Shown one piece after another: positions 52,885 through 61,790 of a DNA stretch of 64,000 nucleotides. Numbering within the stretch: position 1 is the first letter of the stretch; each line of letters starts with the position of its first letter. Under the pieces are notes generated by a model. It ran no database searches, had not been told where the DNA came from, and saw only the letters and a list, made by a program, of their open reading frames with translations. The position numbers were made by a program, and so were the translations under genes. Source of the DNA: Plantactinospora mayteni (lineage in GTDB: Bacteria > Actinomycetota > Actinomycetes > Mycobacteriales > Micromonosporaceae); the NCBI RefSeq assembly GCF_016862935.1, contig NZ_BONX01000048.1:116903-180902 (forward strand), written 5' to 3'.

Positions 52885-54021
52885 TCACGCGGCGGGCTTG
52901 AGCAGCACCTTCGAGTAGCCCTCGTCGCGCTTGTCGAACCGCTCGTAACCCTCCGGTGCCGCGTCGAGCGGCAACTCCTTGCTGACCACGAAGCTCGGCT
53001 GGGCCCGCCCGGCGATGATCAGGTCCCGCAGGTACCGGTTGTACGCCTTGACGTTGGTCTGCCCACTGCCCATCCGGAGCGCCTTCTCGAAGAACTTGCC
53101 GACCCGGAACAGCAGTTCGCCGTTGCGGGAGTGTTCGTCGGGTGCCCCGGGATCGTGCGGTACGTAGAGCCCCACCACCCCGATCTGGCCGGTGGCCCGG
53201 ACGATCTCGACCAGGCTGTTCAGCACCCCCGCCGGCTGCTCCTCGCCGCCCTTTCCGGTCCCCTGGTAGCCGACCGCGTCGACGCCCCGATCGGTGCCGT
53301 CGCCGCCGGTCTGGTCCCGGATCTGCGCGATCGGGTCCCCCTTGGTGAAGTCGATCGGGATCGCGCCGATGGACTCCGCGAGTTGGAGCCGGGAGGGTAC
53401 CCGGTCGACCAGGAAGACCTTGGCCGCGCCGATCAGCGTCGCCGCGTACGCCGCCATCAGTCCGACCGGGCCGCCGCCCATCACCGTGATGGTCTCGCCG
53501 GGGCGCAGTTCGGTCATCGCCACCCCGTGGTAGCCGGTGGGGAAGATGTCGGCCAGCATCGCGAAGTCGTTCTCGTGCTCGTTGCCGGGCGGCAGTTTCA
53601 GGCAGTTGAAGTCGGCGAACGGCACCCGGACGTACTCGGCCTGGCCGCCCCGGTACGGGCCCATCTTGACGTACCCGTAGGCGGCGCCGGCGAAGCCGGG
53701 GTTCGCGGTGAGGCAGTAGCCGGTGTAGCCGGCCAGGCAGTTCTTGCAGAACCCGCAGGCGACGTTGAACGGCATCGACACCCGGTCGCCCCGCTTGACG
53801 TGCACCACGCCGGGGCCGACGTCGACCACGATGCCCATGTTCTCGTGCCCGAAGACGGTGCCCGGCTCCGCGGCGGTACGCCCCTCGTACATGTGCAGGT
53901 CGGAGCCGCAGATCGCGCTGCTGGTCACCTGTACGACCACGTCGTTGGGATCCTGGACCCGGGCGTCCTCGACGTTCTCCACCGCGACCTCGCGCGGCCC
54001 CTGGTAGACCACTGCCTTCAT
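52885..54021 (-). CDS. Zinc-dependent formaldehyde dehydrogenase (glutathione-independent type)
   Basis: 378 residues from ATG 54021 (GGAGGGAG upstream). Catalytic zinc ligands in CGSDLHMYEG and GHENMGIV, structural zinc cysteines in CGFCKNCLAGYTGYC, and NAD site VMGGGPVGLMAAYAA. The long insertion after the structural zinc is typical of Pseudomonas-type FdhA, which oxidises formaldehyde with bound NAD. Mycothiol-dependent enzymes differ, so the true substrate is uncertain. Confidence 0.88.
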   Translation of the reverse strand: MKAVVYQGPREVAVENVEDARVQDPNDVVVQVTSSAICGSDLHMYEGRTAAEPGTVFGHENMGIVVDVGPGVVHVKRGDRVSMPFNVACGFCKNCLAGYTGYCLTANPGFAGAAYGYVKMGPYRGGQAEYVRVPFADFNCLKLPPGNEHENDFAMLADIFPTGYHGVAMTELRPGETITVMGGGPVGLMAAYAATLIGAAKVFLVDRVPSRLQLAESIGAIPIDFTKGDPIAQIRDQTGGDGTDRGVDAVGYQGTGKGGEEQPAGVLNSLVEIVRATGQIGVVGLYVPHDPGAPDEHSRNGELLFRVGKFFEKALRMGSGQTNVKAYNRYLRDLIIAGRAQPSFVVSKELPLDAAPEGYERFDKRDEGYSKVLLKPAA

Positions 54022-54200
54022 GGCTGCTCCCTCCGGCGCGTGGCGGCGCTGCCACTCCCGGCTCCAGCCTAAGCGGATGATCTTCGGATAAGGAGCAAAT
54101 CGGATCCTGGGCCGGATGCCCCGGCCGGCCCGCGCCGCCCTGACCCGGCGGGCCGACCGGGGCTGCCCGGCGCCACGCGCACGACAAAGTGCGCGAGAGC

Positions 54201-54243
54201 AGCCGGATTGGCCGCCAGGGTAGCGGCCAATCCGGCTCTTTTT
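54201..54243 (+). terminator. Orphan rho-independent terminator
   Basis: A perfect 15-bp stem AGCCGGATTGGCCGC (54201-54215) with 54223-54237, a 7-nt loop and then CTTTTTG on the + strand. It is the most canonical terminator in the window, yet no + strand gene lies just upstream; the flanking genes diverge from it. It could end a short non-coding RNA or insulate the downstream gene. Confidence 0.75.
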
Positions 54244-54341
54244 GCTGGTCGAGTCGGGTATCGGACCAATGTTCCTGACTGGTCACTCAGATTCGGAATG
54301 ATGTCTGGCATCGATGTCGATCATCATCTGAGGGGGCGGAC

Positions 54342-55274
54342 ATGGGACGGCGGGCGGCGACGCGGGCTCTGCTGGCGGCCACGCTGGGCGTGACGGGAGT
54401 TCTGTCGCCCGCCCCACCCGTCGCCGCCGCACCGTCGCCGTCCCGACCGGCCGGGGCGGCGGTGCGGGCCGTCGTACCCGACACCTGCCCGGACGGCGGG
54501 TCGGAGTGCGTGGCCGACACGATCGGGCGACTGCGGGAGCGGTTCGGCGCGCTCGGGCGGTCCTGCCAGCACCACGCCAGCTTCACGCTCGCGTACCTGC
54601 GCACCACCGAGGGCTTCAGGTGGGGGCGGGACCAGGAGGGGTACTTCGTCGACAACGCCTGGGTCAACCGGGAGGGCGCGCTCTTCGCCGAGTACTACTA
54701 CCGGGCGTACGACGACTGGGCCGCCGGGCGGCGCTCCGCCGTACCGGCCGCCTGGCTGGCCGCCCTGGACGCGGCCCGGTCCCGCCGGCTCACCGGAGCC
54801 GGTGACCTGCTGCTCGGGATGAACGCGCACATCAACCGGGACCTGCCGTACGTGCTCGAACGGGTCGGGCTGACCGCCCCGGACGGCAGCAGCCGAAAGC
54901 CGGACCACGACAAGGTCAACGAGATTCTGGCCGCCGTGCTGGACCCGCTGCTCGCGGAGCTGATCGCCCGGCTCGACCGGGACGGCTTCGACACCGGCAT
55001 CCCGACCAGTGCCGCCCTCGGGCTGCTGGTGAGCTGGCGGGAGCAGGCGTGGCGCAACGCCGTGCGACTGGCGGGCGCCCGTACCCCCTTCGCCCGGACC
55101 CTGGTCGAACTCGACATCGAGTCCGGCGCGCTGGCCATCGCCACCGGACTCGCCACGCTGACCAGCTACGTCCCGCCGTTCACCGGGCCGGGGCCCCGGG
55201 CGGCGTACTGTGCCGGGCACAACGGCGACGCGCCGCCGCTGGCGTACCCGTTCGGCGTGCCGCCGGCGTACTGA
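54342..55274 (+). CDS. Secreted DUF5995 protein
   Basis: 310 residues from ATG 54342. A signal peptide (ATRALLAATLGVTGVLSPAPPVAAA) predicts export. DUF5995 features: HHASFTLAYLRTTEGF, LFAEYYYRAYDDW, LGMNAHINRDLPYVL and DHDKVNEILAA. Clustered His/Asp residues in the helical core suggest metal binding, but the activity is unknown. Lone gene converging on ku. Confidence 0.8.
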   Translation: MGRRAATRALLAATLGVTGVLSPAPPVAAAPSPSRPAGAAVRAVVPDTCPDGGSECVADTIGRLRERFGALGRSCQHHASFTLAYLRTTEGFRWGRDQEGYFVDNAWVNREGALFAEYYYRAYDDWAAGRRSAVPAAWLAALDAARSRRLTGAGDLLLGMNAHINRDLPYVLERVGLTAPDGSSRKPDHDKVNEILAAVLDPLLAELIARLDRDGFDTGIPTSAALGLLVSWREQAWRNAVRLAGARTPFARTLVELDIESGALAIATGLATLTSYVPPFTGPGPRAAYCAGHNGDAPPLAYPFGVPPAY

Positions 55275-55292
55275 CGGCGGCGGCGGAGCGGG

Positions 55293-56336
55293 TCAAGCGG
55301 TCTTGCGCGGGGCCTTCTTTGGGGCGGCCTTCTTGCCCGCGGCCTTGCCGGCCTGCTTGGCGGTACCCGACTCGGCGGCGGCCTTCTTGGCCCCGGCGGT
55401 CTTCTTCGCCGCGGTCGTCTTCTCCGCCGTCTTCTCCGCCGTCTTCTTGGCCGCCTTCTTCGCGGCCGGGGCGGCCTTCTTCGCCGCAGCCGCCTTCGCG
55501 GACTTGGCGGCCGAGATCGGGGTCGGTCGGCCGGCACCGGCCCCGGCCGGCTCCTCGCCCCGGGCGGACCGGGCCCGGTCCACCGACGCGCGCAGCGCCG
55601 CCATCAGGTCGACCGCCGCCGCTGGCGCCTCCTCGACCTCCTCCGGCTGCACCACCTCCCGGCCCTCGACCTTGGCGTCGATCACCTCCTGGAGGGCGGC
55701 CCGGTAGTCGTCGGTGAAGACGTCCGGCTCGAACTCGCCGGCCATCGAGTCGATCAGCGAACTCGCCATCGCCAGCTCCGGCGGGCGCACCTTGATGTCC
55801 TCGTCCAGGAAGCCGAAGTCGGGGCGGCGGATCTCGTCCGGCCAGAGCATGGTGTTGAGCAGTAGCACGCCCTCCCGGACCCGCAGGGTGGCGAGCTGCT
55901 CCCGCTGCCGCAGCGCCACCTTGACGATGGCCACCCGCTCCGAGTCGGTCAGCGCGTCCCGGAGCAGCACGTACGGCTTGGCCGCCGCACCGTCCGGCTC
56001 CAGGAAGTACGCCTTGTTGTAGAGGATCGGGTCGACCTGCTCGGCCGGTACGAACTCCAGCACGTCGATCGCGTGCGAGGTGCTCAGCGGCAGCTCGGCG
56101 AAATCCTCGTCGGTGAGGATGACCATCTCGCCGCCGCCGATGTCGTACCCCTTGGCGATGTCGTCGTAGCTGACCTCCTCGCCGTCGATCGAGCAGACCC
56201 GCTTGTAGCGGATCCGGCCGCCGTCGGTGCGGTGCACCTGGTGGAACCGGATGTCCTTCTCCTCGGTCGCCGAGTAGACCCGTACGCCGATGGAGACCAG
56301 CCCGAACGAGACGGCCCCCCGCCAGATAGCCCGCAT
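55293..56336 (-). CDS. ku: Ku protein, non-homologous end joining
   Basis: 347 residues from ATG 56336. The Ku core is complete from MRAIWRGAVSFGLVSIGVRVYSATEEKDIRFHQVH... through the ring region, ending near residue 255. The C-terminal ~75 residues are a Lys/Ala-rich tail (AAKKAAPAAKK type), as in mycobacterial and Streptomyces Ku, which aids DNA binding. Homodimeric ring that binds broken ends and recruits LigD. It diverges from the ligase and polymerase genes; the 92-bp element and an inverted repeat lie between. Confidence 0.95.
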   Translation of the reverse strand: MRAIWRGAVSFGLVSIGVRVYSATEEKDIRFHQVHRTDGGRIRYKRVCSIDGEEVSYDDIAKGYDIGGGEMVILTDEDFAELPLSTSHAIDVLEFVPAEQVDPILYNKAYFLEPDGAAAKPYVLLRDALTDSERVAIVKVALRQREQLATLRVREGVLLLNTMLWPDEIRRPDFGFLDEDIKVRPPELAMASSLIDSMAGEFEPDVFTDDYRAALQEVIDAKVEGREVVQPEEVEEAPAAAVDLMAALRASVDRARSARGEEPAGAGAGRPTPISAAKSAKAAAAKKAAPAAKKAAKKTAEKTAEKTTAAKKTAGAKKAAAESGTAKQAGKAAGKKAAPKKAPRKTA

Positions 56337-56416
56337 GATCCCGTACCTTCCCCCATCCGGGCGGATATTCACCCCGTCGGGTGAAAATGCCCCCTGAGCA
56401 GCCGGTACCCGGACAG

Positions 56417-56508
56417 TGAACCTTTTTCGACCTCCCCTTGCGGTCCGTCGTCGCCACAGGTGAAAGACGGGGCGAACGCGCCGCGCTGTCCAGGTTGAAA
56501 AAGGTTCA
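56417..56508. mobile_element. 92-bp terminal-inverted-repeat element, copy 2
   Basis: Same length as copy 1 at 24960-25051. The left arm differs from the perfect 17-bp repeat at one base, and that change (A to G) still allows a G-U pair in RNA. It is inserted in the ku-ligD divergent promoter region. No target-site duplication is visible. Confidence 0.75.
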
Positions 56509-56526
56509 ATTTGCCGGTGTGCACGA

Positions 56527-56561
56527 CCGGTTCGATCCAGGATCGCACCGGATCGAACCGG
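56527..56561. promoter_or_regulatory. Inverted repeat, candidate operator for ku/ligD
   Basis: CCGGTTCGATCC at 56527-56538 and its perfect complement at 56550-56561 flank an 11-bp centre. It lies 24 bp upstream of the ligase -10 box; a regulator could bind here and control both directions. Confidence 0.5.
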
Positions 56562-56584
56562 GCGCGAGTGTTTCGGCGCGGACC

Positions 56585-56597
56585 TAGAGTGAGGACC
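56585..56597 (+). promoter_or_regulatory. -10 box for leaderless ligase mRNA
   Basis: TAGAGT at 56585-56590, then 7 bases, then GTG 56598. A GAGG four bases before the GTG could act as a weak ribosome site instead. Confidence 0.5.
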
Positions 56598-57551
56598 GTG
56601 CCCGGCACCCCGGTCAAGCCGATGCTCGCGGTCACCGGGGAGCTGCCCGCAGGCCCCGGCTGGGTGCATGAGTTCAAGTGGGACGGGGTACGGGCGGTCG
56701 GCGACTTCACCGGGGACGCACTGCGGCTCTACGCCCGCTCCGGAGTCGAGATCACCGCCGCCTATCCGGAACTCGCCGCGCTCCGCGCCCAGCTCGCCGA
56801 GTGTGGGCTGGCCGACGCGGTACTCGACGGCGAGGTGGTGGTACTGACCGAGCAGGGGCAGCCGTCGTTCACCGCGCTCGCCGAGCGGATGCACGTCCGG
56901 GAGCCGGCCCGGGCCGCCCGGCTGGCGGCGAGCCTGCCGGTGACGTACATGATCTTCGACCTGTTGCGCCGGGACGGGGCGGACCTGACCGGGTGGCCGT
57001 ACCGGCGTCGCCGGGAGGCGCTGGAGGCGCTCGGCCTGGCCGGGCCGCGCTGGGCGGTGCCGCCGGTCTTCCCGGACGGCCCGGCGACCTACCAGGCGGC
57101 CGGTGAGCACGGGCTGGAGGGCGTGGTCTCCAAGCGGGCCGACGCGGTCTACCGGGCCGGGGTCCGGTCGCCGGACTGGGTGAAGGTGAAACTGGAGGTC
57201 ACCGACGACTTCGTGGTCGGCGGCTGGCGGCCCGGCGTACGCCGGATCGGTGGGCTGCTGGTCGGGGTGCCGGCGCCGGACGGCGGGCTGGTCTACCGGG
57301 GGCGGGTCGGCGGCGGCATCGGCGCGGCGATCGAGCGGGACCTGCTCGCCGTGCTGGAGCCGCTGCGCACCGGCGGCTCGCCGTTCGTGTCACCGGTGCC
57401 CCGGGAGGATGCCCGGGGCGCGATCTGGGTGACCCCGCAGATCGTCGTGGAGGTGAAGTACGGCCAGCGCACGCCGGACGGCCGGCTACGGTTCCCCCGG
57501 ATCCGCCGGCTGCGCACCGACAAGACCGTGGCGGACGTCGATGGCACGTGA
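56598..57551 (+). CDS. ligD: ATP-dependent DNA ligase, LigD ligase domain as separate protein
   Basis: 317 residues from GTG 56598. Adenylation Lys in EFKWDGVRAV (KxDGxR), then DGEVVVL, MIFDLLRRDG, LEGVVSKRADAVY and WVKVKL, followed by an OB-fold. It seals nicks in end joining. In LigD of mycobacteria this domain is fused to the polymerase and phosphoesterase; here the polymerase is the next gene, overlapping by 11 bp, and no phosphoesterase domain is in the window. Confidence 0.92.
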   Translation: MPGTPVKPMLAVTGELPAGPGWVHEFKWDGVRAVGDFTGDALRLYARSGVEITAAYPELAALRAQLAECGLADAVLDGEVVVLTEQGQPSFTALAERMHVREPARAARLAASLPVTYMIFDLLRRDGADLTGWPYRRRREALEALGLAGPRWAVPPVFPDGPATYQAAGEHGLEGVVSKRADAVYRAGVRSPDWVKVKLEVTDDFVVGGWRPGVRRIGGLLVGVPAPDGGLVYRGRVGGGIGAAIERDLLAVLEPLRTGGSPFVSPVPREDARGAIWVTPQIVVEVKYGQRTPDGRLRFPRIRRLRTDKTVADVDGT

Positions 57552-58458
57552 GCAGCGGGTACGGGTCGAGGTCGAGGGCCGGGGCCTCGAACTGTCCAAT
57601 CTGGACAAGGTGCTCTATCCGGCGTCCGGGTTCACCAAGGGGGAGGTGATCGACTACTACACGCGGATCTCCGAGGCGCTGCTGCCGCACCTGCGCAACC
57701 GGCCACTGACCCGGATCCGCTACCCGAACGGCGTCGACGGCGCCTTCTTCTTCGAGAAGAACGCCCCGGCCAGCACCCCCGACTGGGTACGCCTGGAACG
57801 GCTCCCGTCGCCCGGCTCGTCCAAGGCCCGGGAGGTGCTGGACTACGTCGTCTGCGACGACCTGCCGACGCTGGTCTGGCTGGCCAACCTCGCCGCGCTG
57901 GAGCTGCACACCCCACAGTGGAAGGTCGGCGCCGAACCCGACCTGATGGTGATGGACCTCGACCCGGGCGCCCCGGCCGGGCTGGCCGAGTGCTGCGGCG
58001 TCGCCCTGCTGATCCGGGAACGGCTGGCCGCCGACGGCGTCGACAGCTATCCGAAGACCTCCGGCCGCAAGGGCATGCAGTTGCTCTGCCCGATCTCGGG
58101 GCGACAGTCCGCCGACACCGTCTCGGCGTACGCCCGGCGGATCGCCGACGAGCTGGCCCGGGATGCGCCGAAGTCGATCACCGCCCAGATGGCGAAGCGG
58201 CTCCGCCCCGGCAAGGTCTTCATCGACTGGAGCCAGAACAACGCGGCGAAGACCACGGTGGCGCCGTACTCGCTGCGGGCCCAGCCGGTGCCGGCCGTCT
58301 CCACCCCGCTGCACTGGGCCGAGGTCGAGGCCGCCGCCGAGGGCGAGCCGGGCGCCGTCCGGCAGTTCCCCGCCGCCGAGGTGCTGTCCCGGATCGAGGA
58401 GTACGGCGACCTGCTGATCGAGCTGCTCGACGGCGGCCCCGAGCTGCCGACCCGGTGA
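57541..58458 (+). CDS. ligD: LigD-type primase-polymerase (NHEJ polymerase)
   Basis: 305 residues from ATG 57541. AEP-polymerase motifs: metal-binding MDLDPG, KTSGRKGMQLLCPI and FIDWSQNNAAKTTVAPYS. It fills gaps with a preference for ribonucleotides during end joining. Translationally coupled to the ligase gene; both are probably expressed as one unit opposite ku. Confidence 0.93.
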   Translation: MAREQRVRVEVEGRGLELSNLDKVLYPASGFTKGEVIDYYTRISEALLPHLRNRPLTRIRYPNGVDGAFFFEKNAPASTPDWVRLERLPSPGSSKAREVLDYVVCDDLPTLVWLANLAALELHTPQWKVGAEPDLMVMDLDPGAPAGLAECCGVALLIRERLAADGVDSYPKTSGRKGMQLLCPISGRQSADTVSAYARRIADELARDAPKSITAQMAKRLRPGKVFIDWSQNNAAKTTVAPYSLRAQPVPAVSTPLHWAEVEAAAEGEPGAVRQFPAAEVLSRIEEYGDLLIELLDGGPELPTR

Positions 58459-58548
58459 CGCCAGTGGCCGGCGGCCGGTGAAGCCGATCTGAAGCCGCCG
58501 CCTGGCACCCTCGACGCGACTGTGCTCCACAACGTACGGGGGAAAGAC

Positions 58549-58851
58549 GTGTCGTCCTTCAAGGCCGATCCGGCCGTCATCCGCGAGTTCGGTGCCACGC
58601 TCACCGGCCTGGTCAACGACTCCGTGGGCGCACAGCAGTACGACGAGAGATGGCTGGAGATCAGCGCTTCCTCCGGGCCGCTTTTCCAGACGGTGTTCGA
58701 CGCCGTCGCCGCGATCAGGAACCAGTTGCTGCTCTCCTACACCCAGCTGGAGAACGTACTCAGACTCTCCGCCGAGGAGGTCGAGCGGGCCGCCCAGTAC
58801 TACGAGACCACGGATGCGGCGGCGGCTGCACAGCTCGACCAGACCTACTGA
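58549..58851 (+). CDS. EspC-like type VII secretion target
   Basis: 100 residues from GTG 58549 with GGGGGAAA upstream; GTG 58522 is less likely. Two long helices with a C-terminal YETTD, which fits the YxxxD secretion signal, and an Ala-rich end. WXG100-like size. Followed 33 bp later by a WxG partner gene. Pairs with the module at 19.5-20.9 kb. Confidence 0.7.
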   Translation: MSSFKADPAVIREFGATLTGLVNDSVGAQQYDERWLEISASSGPLFQTVFDAVAAIRNQLLLSYTQLENVLRLSAEEVERAAQYYETTDAAAAAQLDQTY

Positions 58852-58884
58852 GCGTCGGCGGAGAGGAAGGAAACGGAAACCGAC

Positions 58885-59640
58885 ATGGCCGACCCCCTGG
58901 ACGAACTGATCGACCCGAAGGTCGAGGACCCGATCCCGGACAAGCTGGAGAACTACCTCGGCATTTCGCAGTACGTCAGCCCGTCGTACTGGCTGGGTGA
59001 GGCGATGAACCTCGTCCTCGGCGCCAACCCGTTCCAATGGGCCGCCGAGCAGTTCACCGGCGACTGGCAGGCGGTGCAGACGGCCGGCAAGGCCGTGCAG
59101 ACCCTGGCCAACTTCAACGAGGCGTGCGCGGGTGCCCTCAACTCCGCGGTTGCCGCCGTCGGCTACGGCTGGGAGGGGAACGCCCGGGACGCCGCCGACG
59201 ACTACTTCAGCGGCGTCGTACAGGTGCTCAGGGGCCAGATCAGCGTTCTCGTCCAGCTCGGTTGGCAGTTGGACGTGACCGCGTTCAGCGTCTACGAGAC
59301 GGCCGGCGCCCTGAAGGGTCTGCTGGAGGGGCTCGCCGACCTGCTGATCGCGATCGGCATCGAGATGGCCGCGACGGCAGCCTCGGCTCCCACCGTCATC
59401 GGCCCGATCCTCGGCGGGGCCAGCATCGCCTTCACCGCCAGCCAGGCCGTCGCCAAGTGGAATCAGATCCTGAGCCTGCACAGCGCCATCTGGAACGCCG
59501 TGCAGGCGTTCAGCGGAGTGGTCGCCGGCCTGCTCGGCCAGGTGAGCGACACCAGCCTGCCGTACCTGCCGGCCAGGGAGTACGACCACCCCGGGGTGCG
59601 ACCGCCGGCGGAACCGCCCGTTTCCCACCACCGCGACTGA
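58885..59640 (+). CDS. WxG-motif protein, probable type VII secretion partner
   Basis: 251 residues from ATG 58885. GWEGNARDAADDYFSGVVQVL is a WxG helical turn in the middle; two hydrophobic stretches (residues ~150-185) may pack inside a helical bundle or touch the membrane. The C-terminus is Pro/His-rich. Partner of the preceding EspC-like gene by position. No ESX machinery nearby. Confidence 0.65.
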   Translation: MADPLDELIDPKVEDPIPDKLENYLGISQYVSPSYWLGEAMNLVLGANPFQWAAEQFTGDWQAVQTAGKAVQTLANFNEACAGALNSAVAAVGYGWEGNARDAADDYFSGVVQVLRGQISVLVQLGWQLDVTAFSVYETAGALKGLLEGLADLLIAIGIEMAATAASAPTVIGPILGGASIAFTASQAVAKWNQILSLHSAIWNAVQAFSGVVAGLLGQVSDTSLPYLPAREYDHPGVRPPAEPPVSHHRD

Positions 59641-59653
59641 GCCGGAGTACCAG

Positions 59654-60022
59654 ATGAGACCACCGAAGGACGACGAACCGCTGCTCGACGTCGCCGGAGG
59701 CGACCCGGCGCTCTCCCGCCACCTGCGCGACTCGTTGAAGACGCTCGGCGAACGGACCGACGACCCGGAGTTCCGCCGGCTGGTGGCCGACGTGCTGGAG
59801 GGCCGGCGCGGACTCCGCGAGGTGGCCACCACCCCGGCCTTCGCCTCGGCGATCAACCCGCGACTGGAGCAGTTCGCGCAGCGCTGGGCGGAGATCCCCG
59901 AGGAGGAGCGGGCCGAGCTGGCGGACCAGGGCGAGCGGGAGTTCACCGCGCTGCGCCAGCGGCTGGAGCGGGAGCGCCGCGACCGCGAACGCTGGTGGCG
60001 CGACCACCCCGACGGGTACTGA
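59654..60022 (+). CDS. Hypothetical protein downstream of WxG module
   Basis: 122 residues from ATG 59654. Charged, helical, ending in an Arg/Glu coiled segment (LRQRLERERRDRERWWRDH). It follows the WxG gene by 13 bp, so it is likely in the same operon. The first module has a YbaB-like gene in the corresponding role, but this protein does not share its pattern. Function unknown. Confidence 0.65.
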   Translation: MRPPKDDEPLLDVAGGDPALSRHLRDSLKTLGERTDDPEFRRLVADVLEGRRGLREVATTPAFASAINPRLEQFAQRWAEIPEEERAELADQGEREFTALRQRLERERRDRERWWRDHPDGY

Positions 60023-60087
60023 GCCCGTTCCCGCCCACCTGCCAACGCCTGATCGGTCTCCTTTGTGGCGGCGCCCTTCCGGCCGCG

Positions 60088-60139
60088 CTCCGGCCCGCCC
60101 GGGGGAAGGTGTGCTGCACCGTGTTCGGGCGGGCCGGAG
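60088..60139. terminator. Long hairpin between convergent genes
   Basis: CTCCGGCCCGCCCG at 60088-60101 pairs perfectly with 60126-60139 around a 24-nt loop that itself contains GGTG/CACC. It ends the WxG operon and probably the opposing gene. Confidence 0.7.
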
Positions 60140-60174
60140 TGGTGATGTTGCGCGGGGGAATTAGCTGCCTCCGA

Positions 60175-60636
60175 TCAATCACCTCCTTCAGATTCGGTAC
60201 GCCCGGCGCGCGGGAACGCGTCCCGGATCGCCGACGCGTCGGGGGCGGAGGTGGCGAGGGTCATCGGGATGGCGATCACCGGCCGCGCCTCGGTGCGTAG
60301 TACCCGCAGTACCCGCACGTCTCCGGCCGCCGTGGTCACCCGCAGTCCGGAAGGGTGGTCCATGGCCGTGAGAACGGTCTCCACCCGCAGGATCTCCGGT
60401 CGCTGCGCTCGGTGCAGCAGGCCCGCGACGAAATCGAGGAACTTCACCACGTCGGCCGTCGTCTCGCTACGCCCGGGAGGGGTAAGGACCAGGTACGTCG
60501 TGCCGCCACCCGCGTGCGCTATCCGGATGCCGGGCGTGTCCATCTCGCCGCCGAACGGCGCCACCGCAACGATGTCCGGGTTTCCGGACGCGCGGATGGT
60601 CTCGGCGACGAGCCGCGTCAGCTCGGTCTCACTCAT
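60175..60636 (-). CDS. Hypothetical protein, 153 aa
   Basis: Start ATG 60636 with GGAAGG upstream. An N-terminal helix (ETELTRLVAETIRASG) and then beta-rich segments (GIRIAHAGGGTTYLVLTPPG, GLRVTTAAGDVRVLRVLRTE). I do not recognise the family. The longer frame reaching 61443 is unsupported. The product might belong to the neighbouring WxG module by position only. Confidence 0.6.
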   Translation of the reverse strand: MSETELTRLVAETIRASGNPDIVAVAPFGGEMDTPGIRIAHAGGGTTYLVLTPPGRSETTADVVKFLDFVAGLLHRAQRPEILRVETVLTAMDHPSGLRVTTAAGDVRVLRVLRTEARPVIAIPMTLATSAPDASAIRDAFPRAGRTESEGGD

Positions 60637-61004
60637 GCGTTGTCCGCCTTCCTGTTTCCTCGGTACCCGGGGGACCGGTTTACCTCCACCCCGGCCCGCG
60701 CGACCTGGCAGCGAGCCGGACCGGGCTCCAGTCCTCCCGGGTCCGTCGGAGGCCCCGCCCGATCCCGTCCCCGCCTCACCCACCTGCCTGGTGAGGCCGA
60801 CCGGGCGGGGCCATACGCCGCACGACGACCGGTACGCGGTGCAACCCGCCGTGCCGGGTCGGGTGCTTTTTCCTTCTGCCGAACGCGCCCGAATCGCCGT
60901 GCTTGGTATCCATGCTGGACCGCGCGACCGAATGGCCGGAAGATGGAAGACGTTCATGGATGGGTCAGTGTGAGTACACGCGCGAACGACAGGTGACGAT
61001 AATC
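60637..61004 (+). other. Divergent intergenic region, no gene seen
   Basis: 368 bp between the hypothetical gene and the HTH gene. Promoters for both are expected; no confident boxes or repeats were found. GATAAT just before the HTH start is too close to act as its -10. Confidence 0.35.
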
Positions 61005-61790
61005 GTGAGTGACCATCAGGATTTGCGGTCCTGGCTCCGACAACTGCGCGTCGCCCGGAAGCTGTCACAGGAGAAAGTCGCGGCGGCGCTCCACGTGTCG
61101 AAGTCGCTGATCCAGCAGTTCGAGAGCGGAAAGCTGACCCCGCAGGACGACACGGCGGAGCGCCTGGACGAGTTTTTCGGTACGGGCGACGAGATCCGCA
61201 AACTCGCCAAGATCGAGCGCGAAGATCGGCAACCCTGGCTGCGATCGTGGTTCGAGCAGGAGCGCCGCGCGATGCTGCTCCGCACCTGGGAGCCGCTGCT
61301 GATACCAGGGCTGTTGCAATGCGAGGCGTACATGCGCGAGGTCTTCTCGGCGGTGCCCCGGAATGCCGGCCGGATCGACGAACTGATCGCCACCAGGCGC
61401 GAACGCCAGGCGAACACGATCCTCCGGGACGACCCTGTCGCACTCTCCGCCATCATCGGAGAGATCGCGTTGCGCCGTGGGCCGCGTGAGCTTCTAAAGG
61501 AGCAGTGGGGCTACCTGGTCGACGCGGGCCACCGGCCTCATGTAAAGATCCGGGTCATCCCTGCCGAGGCGGAGGGGATCCACGTCGGGCTGTCCGGGTC
61601 GTTCAACATCGCGTCCATGCCGGACGGGCGCCGGTCCGGCCTCATGGACGACCAGTTGACCGGGCATCCCGTGATCAACCATGGCGACCTGGGGCACCTG
61701 GACCTAGCATGGGAAGAGATCGACGCGCTGGCACTCCCCGTGCTCCAGACCCGAGACCTGATCCTGCGAATGCTAGAGGATGCGAAATGA
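61005..61790 (+). CDS. HTH (XRE) regulator with DUF5753 domain (Scr1-like)
   Basis: 261 residues from GTG 61005; GTG 60993 is also in frame. HTH: RKLSQEKVAAALHVSKSLIQQFESGK. DUF5753 domain: EPLLIPGLLQCEAYMREVF. Operon with the DUF397 gene through an ATGA overlap. Paralogue of 38083-38868, but without the tandem repeat operator seen there. Confidence 0.88.
   Translation: MSDHQDLRSWLRQLRVARKLSQEKVAAALHVSKSLIQQFESGKLTPQDDTAERLDEFFGTGDEIRKLAKIEREDRQPWLRSWFEQERRAMLLRTWEPLLIPGLLQCEAYMREVFSAVPRNAGRIDELIATRRERQANTILRDDPVALSAIIGEIALRRGPRELLKEQWGYLVDAGHRPHVKIRVIPAEAEGIHVGLSGSFNIASMPDGRRSGLMDDQLTGHPVINHGDLGHLDLAWEEIDALALPVLQTRDLILRMLEDAK

Noticed and set aside
51812..54286. 824-residue frame joining the FDH region to the HAD protein
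   Set aside because: The first half is an out-of-frame reading of the formaldehyde dehydrogenase gene; only the part from GTG 52813 is a real protein.
60251..60973. 240-residue + strand frame opposite the 153-aa hypothetical gene
   Set aside because: Low-information Arg/Pro/Ser reading; the minus-strand gene has a good ribosome site and a protein-like composition.
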